Assembly (NCBI RefSeq): GCF_949628265.1
Contig: NC_088789.1
Location: 6,936,886 to 7,000,885 of the forward strand
Length of the DNA: 64,000 nucleotides
Source of the DNA: Cloeon dipterum
Taxonomy: Eukaryota > Arthropoda > Insecta > Ephemeroptera > Baetidae
Direction of reading: 5' to 3'
Both the position numbers and the translations under genes were made by a program. Shown in pieces: positions 60,101 to 64,000 of this stretch (position 1 is the first letter of the stretch; each line of letters begins with the position of its first letter). The notes beneath the pieces were generated by a model. It saw only the letters and a list, made by a program, of their open reading frames with translations. It did no database searches and was not told the DNA's origin.

Positions 60101-63100
60101 CCCTTTTGTGTTTATTGTGCTGTCGACGGCGTGCTCTTTAAGAATCAGCTAGCTTTGCGCCAGCAGCATATAGAGAAGAGATGAGTTTCTTTCTACTCTG
60201 GTCCAGTCGATCGTGAAATAATGAGAAAATCGAGGAGGCATACATTAGACGCACAATGCGCCGGCCCGGCTGGCGTCACACTAGCATTTCGAAAGCAGCC
60301 AAGTGGAAAAAATTTGTCAATATATATATCAAGTCGGCGGCGAGACGCGGCTTTTTCCAGCACAATGAAATATATTTCGTGTGCCCTTCCTTTTGTCAGA
60401 TTATGAAGTGGCTGGAAAGTCACTTGGCGCGGAAGAAAGGAATTGATCAAGAGTGAAATATACACTATTTTTCTGCGGCAGCTGAATCAAGCCAAGTTTA
60501 TCATCTCTGACGCGATCGACGACTTCATCTTCTATTTTCGAGGCAGATTAGTCAAGGAAAAAAGGCCGTCGCTCGAGTTTGCGTGCTGCTAACCGCGCAG
60601 GTGAGAAGAAGTTTCTTGCGGCAGTCCAATTATCATAGGTCGCAGCTTTCCTTTACTTGGAAACTTGCAATAATTAATTATTTTCAAGCGCGGCGCGGCA
60701 CTCTCTAGAATTTTTATGCGCGGCTAGGAATTTAAAACAGTTGTGTACACATTTTATTTCATTCAAGCGGACAAGGAATCCGATTCTCACGGGCGTTCAG
60801 GCGACTATAAAAAGAAGGGATAACAGGGAAACTTCATTCTGCGCTCTTATCTTGTTGGGCGCGGCAACGTGTACTACCAACGAGAAGAAATCGATGAACA
60901 CAGCAGGTCGAGCCGAGAGAGCGATTGACACTGTGAATTAATTTCTTGTAATCGACGTGCGGCTCAAAGGCTCTCCGGCGAAAATCATTATAGACACCCT
61001 TTAATGAGGCGCCGCACGGAAAAGGTGTGCGTCTGCGGAAACGTTTCAAAATCGTACGCCGGGGAGCAAAATAAAGAACGTAGCTGCCGCTGCGGATCAA
61101 TTAAATTCGTCTGCACGAATTCACAAAGCTGCTCGCGCGGATTTAGCGCTTTGCGTTTGTTATTCTGACAGAGAAGGAAGGAAAAAAAATTTGTATGAAA
61201 TATTAACATCTCGGCTCGAGATGAAAAAAAGAATATTAATATAAAAAGCTCCGAGAGGGTGTATTTGAAATTCTGATGCAAAGGCACATGGCCGGGCAAA
61301 ACCGACAAAGAGGTTTAATTTTGAAAATTTTCGGTCTGGTGCTGGATAAATGGGAAAATTTGCATGCGTAATGAGAGCGGAAAAGCACTCAGCGGCGAGG
61401 GCAGGCGCCGGAACAAAAGAGTTAAGCTCGATGGATGGATGGAAAATGAATGCATCGTTGGTTTCAATTTCACATTCGCTCAATGCAAAACAGTCGCGCA
61501 GCAAGTGTAATTGCGCTCGTTACTCGAGCAGTATGTATTGCGTTACGCCAACCAGACCGGGCACTCTGTATGTATACGGCACGGGCCCGTAATGCACACA
61601 GCAAATGCGATGGGTGCATGCAGCAGCTAGCCAACAAAGGCGACTAATTGCGTATGATCCGCTGAGAGTGGTGTCGCTGACAGCAAAGGCCGACCGACTA
61701 ACTGTCAGCGAGCAAAAAATGCTAGTTGCGAACAAGAAAATATACCTGTGTTTACAAAAGAGTTGGATTATATAATAATCAGCACCGTAAACACAGTATG
61801 ACTAACAACTTGAAACGTTTTTAAATGGGGAAAATGAACAATTTAATCCTTAAAATTCGTATGTTCATAGAGGATGAATTGCGCGAATTTCATCACAACA
61901 AAAAAATTTCCCGACCAATTTCGCGTGGCTATCTAATTATTACTTATTGTTTTTTTTTAATTTTCTATCATTGCCATCACTCAAAATAAACTCCATTAAA
62001 AGAGGAGATAAATTAAGTCGAAATTGGTCTGATGTTCTCTCTCGGCGCATCACGGAGATATTGCATTAAATGTGGATATCAACACACCCTCTGAGGCAGA
62101 TAAATCGACTTTCAAGCTCTTTTTTCAAGCCAGTGCCCCGTGTTTGCAACAAAGATTTACTAATTACAAGCGAGGGGGTGAGTCGAGCGGAAAAAGATAA
62201 AATGAAGGGCGCCGCTGGTGCTTCCGTACTTTTTCATTATGAAAAATGCGGGGAGAGCGGGCAAAAATAATCGAGACGCACGGCTGAGTTTCGCCGAGGA
62301 GTACAACATCGTGGGTGCGGCGAGAGAGCAGACTTGACAAAATCTTGATTGCGCGCGCTCGCCCCTCGCCCGAGTTTTCCGCCTTGCGAAATAACGAGTG
62401 CGCGTGTGTGTTAACGACGTGAAATTTATTATAATTACGCTGGTGGGTAGATGATGGTGCCTATTTTTTACTCGCCGAGCAGAGCTGGGAATTAGCCTCA
62501 ATGCAACGCATTGGCTCTGACGCGGTCGTCTTTTAACTTCAAGTGCAGCCAGTAGCCAGTAGCCCGTTCACGTTCCGTTGGGTTTGCGAACTTTTTTTGC
62601 TCTTGGTGCGCATTGGTGCGCTGGTATTAATTTCGAGAATCAAGCGAAATCCTGTCGAGAAGGGTCACCTAAGTGTGTAAAGAAAAATATGAAAAGTTTT
62701 TATAGCCATTTACGTTTAAAGATCAATGGGCTTAACAAGCTTTTAAAAACTTTTTATAAAACAGGCCAAGTTTAAATACTCTGCAGTTTTAATACATCTT
62801 GATTGCTGGAAAATTCTTCTAGCGTTTGGAATACGGTTTAAATTTTCACCACGAATTAACTTGCTTGTTCAGCAGTGACAAGTGTTTACATATAAATTTG
62901 AATTAAGCTCTTTTAGCAGAGCTCCAAGCTATTGTTTGTTTACAAACTTGCAGGCTTTTATGATACCACGTTAGCCGACGTGCAGGTATACTGTTTAAAG
63001 AATTGTCCCGCTCGCAGGGAAGAGAGCTGTATAATATCTACCCCACGAGAGAAAAAAAGAGTCGCCATCCAAACACACACTCCTTTTTTTGAAAAAGCGG

Positions 63101-64000
63101 CGTAAAAGGTCGTAAAACAAATTTTCCCGCGCCATATGAAGTTTTATTGCACTTTTGAAAAGCACAAAAGGAGAGAACTGCTAGGAATAATTCAGCGAGT
63201 TGCATGATAGCGTTTGTGCCGACTCACTCTGTGTGTGCTTCACCAGCAGTTTTGATGCATACATCACCGACCGACGTTTAGAGTCGGAGGCAGGCCAGCT
63301 AGCTATGGAAAGCGAGAGAAAAAGTCGTGTTTTCCGCCTGCAGACCGACCGACCGACCGACCACACCCTGCTGCAAAATATGTATTCCTGAGAGTGCAAA
63401 AATAAAAGGCGCGCAGTGCGTGCCCCGTGTGTTTTTGTATGAATAAAAGCATCAAGCCCAAGCGCGAGTAGGAGAGAGTTATATCATTTTTGGCGCCGGG
63501 GCGAGGAAGAAAATTCTTCTTTCACGACAAAAAGGTCGAGGTGAGGAGTAGGGAAAAGTTTTCCTCGCTCGAAAATTATCAAAAAGCTCGTCCGCTACCT
63601 GTTATCATCCATCCAAGAGAGTGATGAATTCGCAACTTGAAAAATTCCTCCCTCGAGCAGCAGCGAAGGTTGTTTATCCAGCACTCGGCAGAATCTGATT
63701 ACGGTCCAGCAGGAGTCGGAAATCCCGACCGAGAGCGGCAGTCGAGTGCATTGGGTTGATTTCGGGGGACAAGGGAAGAATGACCCTCGGGCAAGTCGCC
63801 TCTCGTCGGAATTATTGTGATTAATATGCGTGGCCGCCCAGTATTGCTGCGTGTGTTTAAATTTTGCCGTCCCAACAAACAGCAGCAGCGTGCCAAAACA
63901 ACCCTCCGGAGGGCCGTAAATTGGATTTAACAGTTTAATTGAGTCCCTGCCAGGAATTATCCGACGACGGCGCATTTCCATTCGCACATAATACACACAC
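51193..64000. other. Non-coding upstream region of the LRR gene
   Basis: About 12.8 kb with no supported coding exon on either strand. Open frames are short, lack splice context and show no domain. The composition alternates A+T-rich segments with CpG-containing blocks (for example 54.0-55.0 and 57.2-58.3 kb). It probably contains the first intron, promoter or enhancers of the LRR gene, or intergenic DNA. Confidence 0.5.
63343..63362. repeat. (GACC)5 microsatellite
   Basis: Five perfect GACC units. Confidence 0.9.

Noticed and set aside
1..64000. CRISPR arrays, prokaryotic operons, rRNA genes
   Set aside because: No regularly spaced repeats, no Shine-Dalgarno-led gene clusters; split genes show nuclear eukaryotic DNA.

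Overview
This window is eukaryotic nuclear DNA, almost certainly from an insect. Genes are split into short exons with GT-AG (and one GC-AG) introns and AATAAA poly(A) signals. The proteins are insect-type: a SELENOT orthologue with cysteine in place of selenocysteine, an AGFG/drongo Arf-GAP, MTERF3, and an LRR type I membrane receptor. I joined exons by hand; every splice phase given below closes. No tRNA, rRNA, CRISPR array or prokaryotic operon was seen.

Layout. 1-5.4 kb: one unassigned terminal coding exon on the minus strand (404-667), then non-coding DNA with a microRNA-like hairpin, a worn SINE-like copy and a (GA)n run. 5.38-15.53 kb: a complete, recently inserted LTR retroelement with two 442-bp LTRs that look identical and a 5-bp target duplication. 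It carries a single Gag ORF followed by about 7 kb with no recognisable pol, so it is a gag-only, LARD-like element. 16.7-32.9 kb: MTERF3 on the minus strand, five exons with a 12-kb intron 4. Its introns hold a hAT-type MITE, a SINE-like copy, a foldback and a pair of inverted repeats with hammerhead-ribozyme-like cores. 33.57-34.45 kb: SELENOT on the plus strand, head to head with MTERF3 across 641 bp. 36.5-40.2 kb: AGFG/drongo on the minus strand, converging on SELENOT, seven coding exons. 48.4-51.2 kb: an LRR transmembrane receptor on the minus strand, three coding exons. 51.2-64 kb: no coding exon recognised, probably upstream intron or regulatory DNA of the LRR gene.

The host genes do not form a pathway. 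MTERF3 acts in mitochondria, SELENOT is an ER thioredoxin-like oxidoreductase, AGFG works in endocytic and Arf trafficking, and the LRR protein is a cell-surface receptor. The most distinctive content is mobile: the gag-only LTR element, the inverted hammerhead-like repeats, a three-copy SINE-like family and the hAT MITE.
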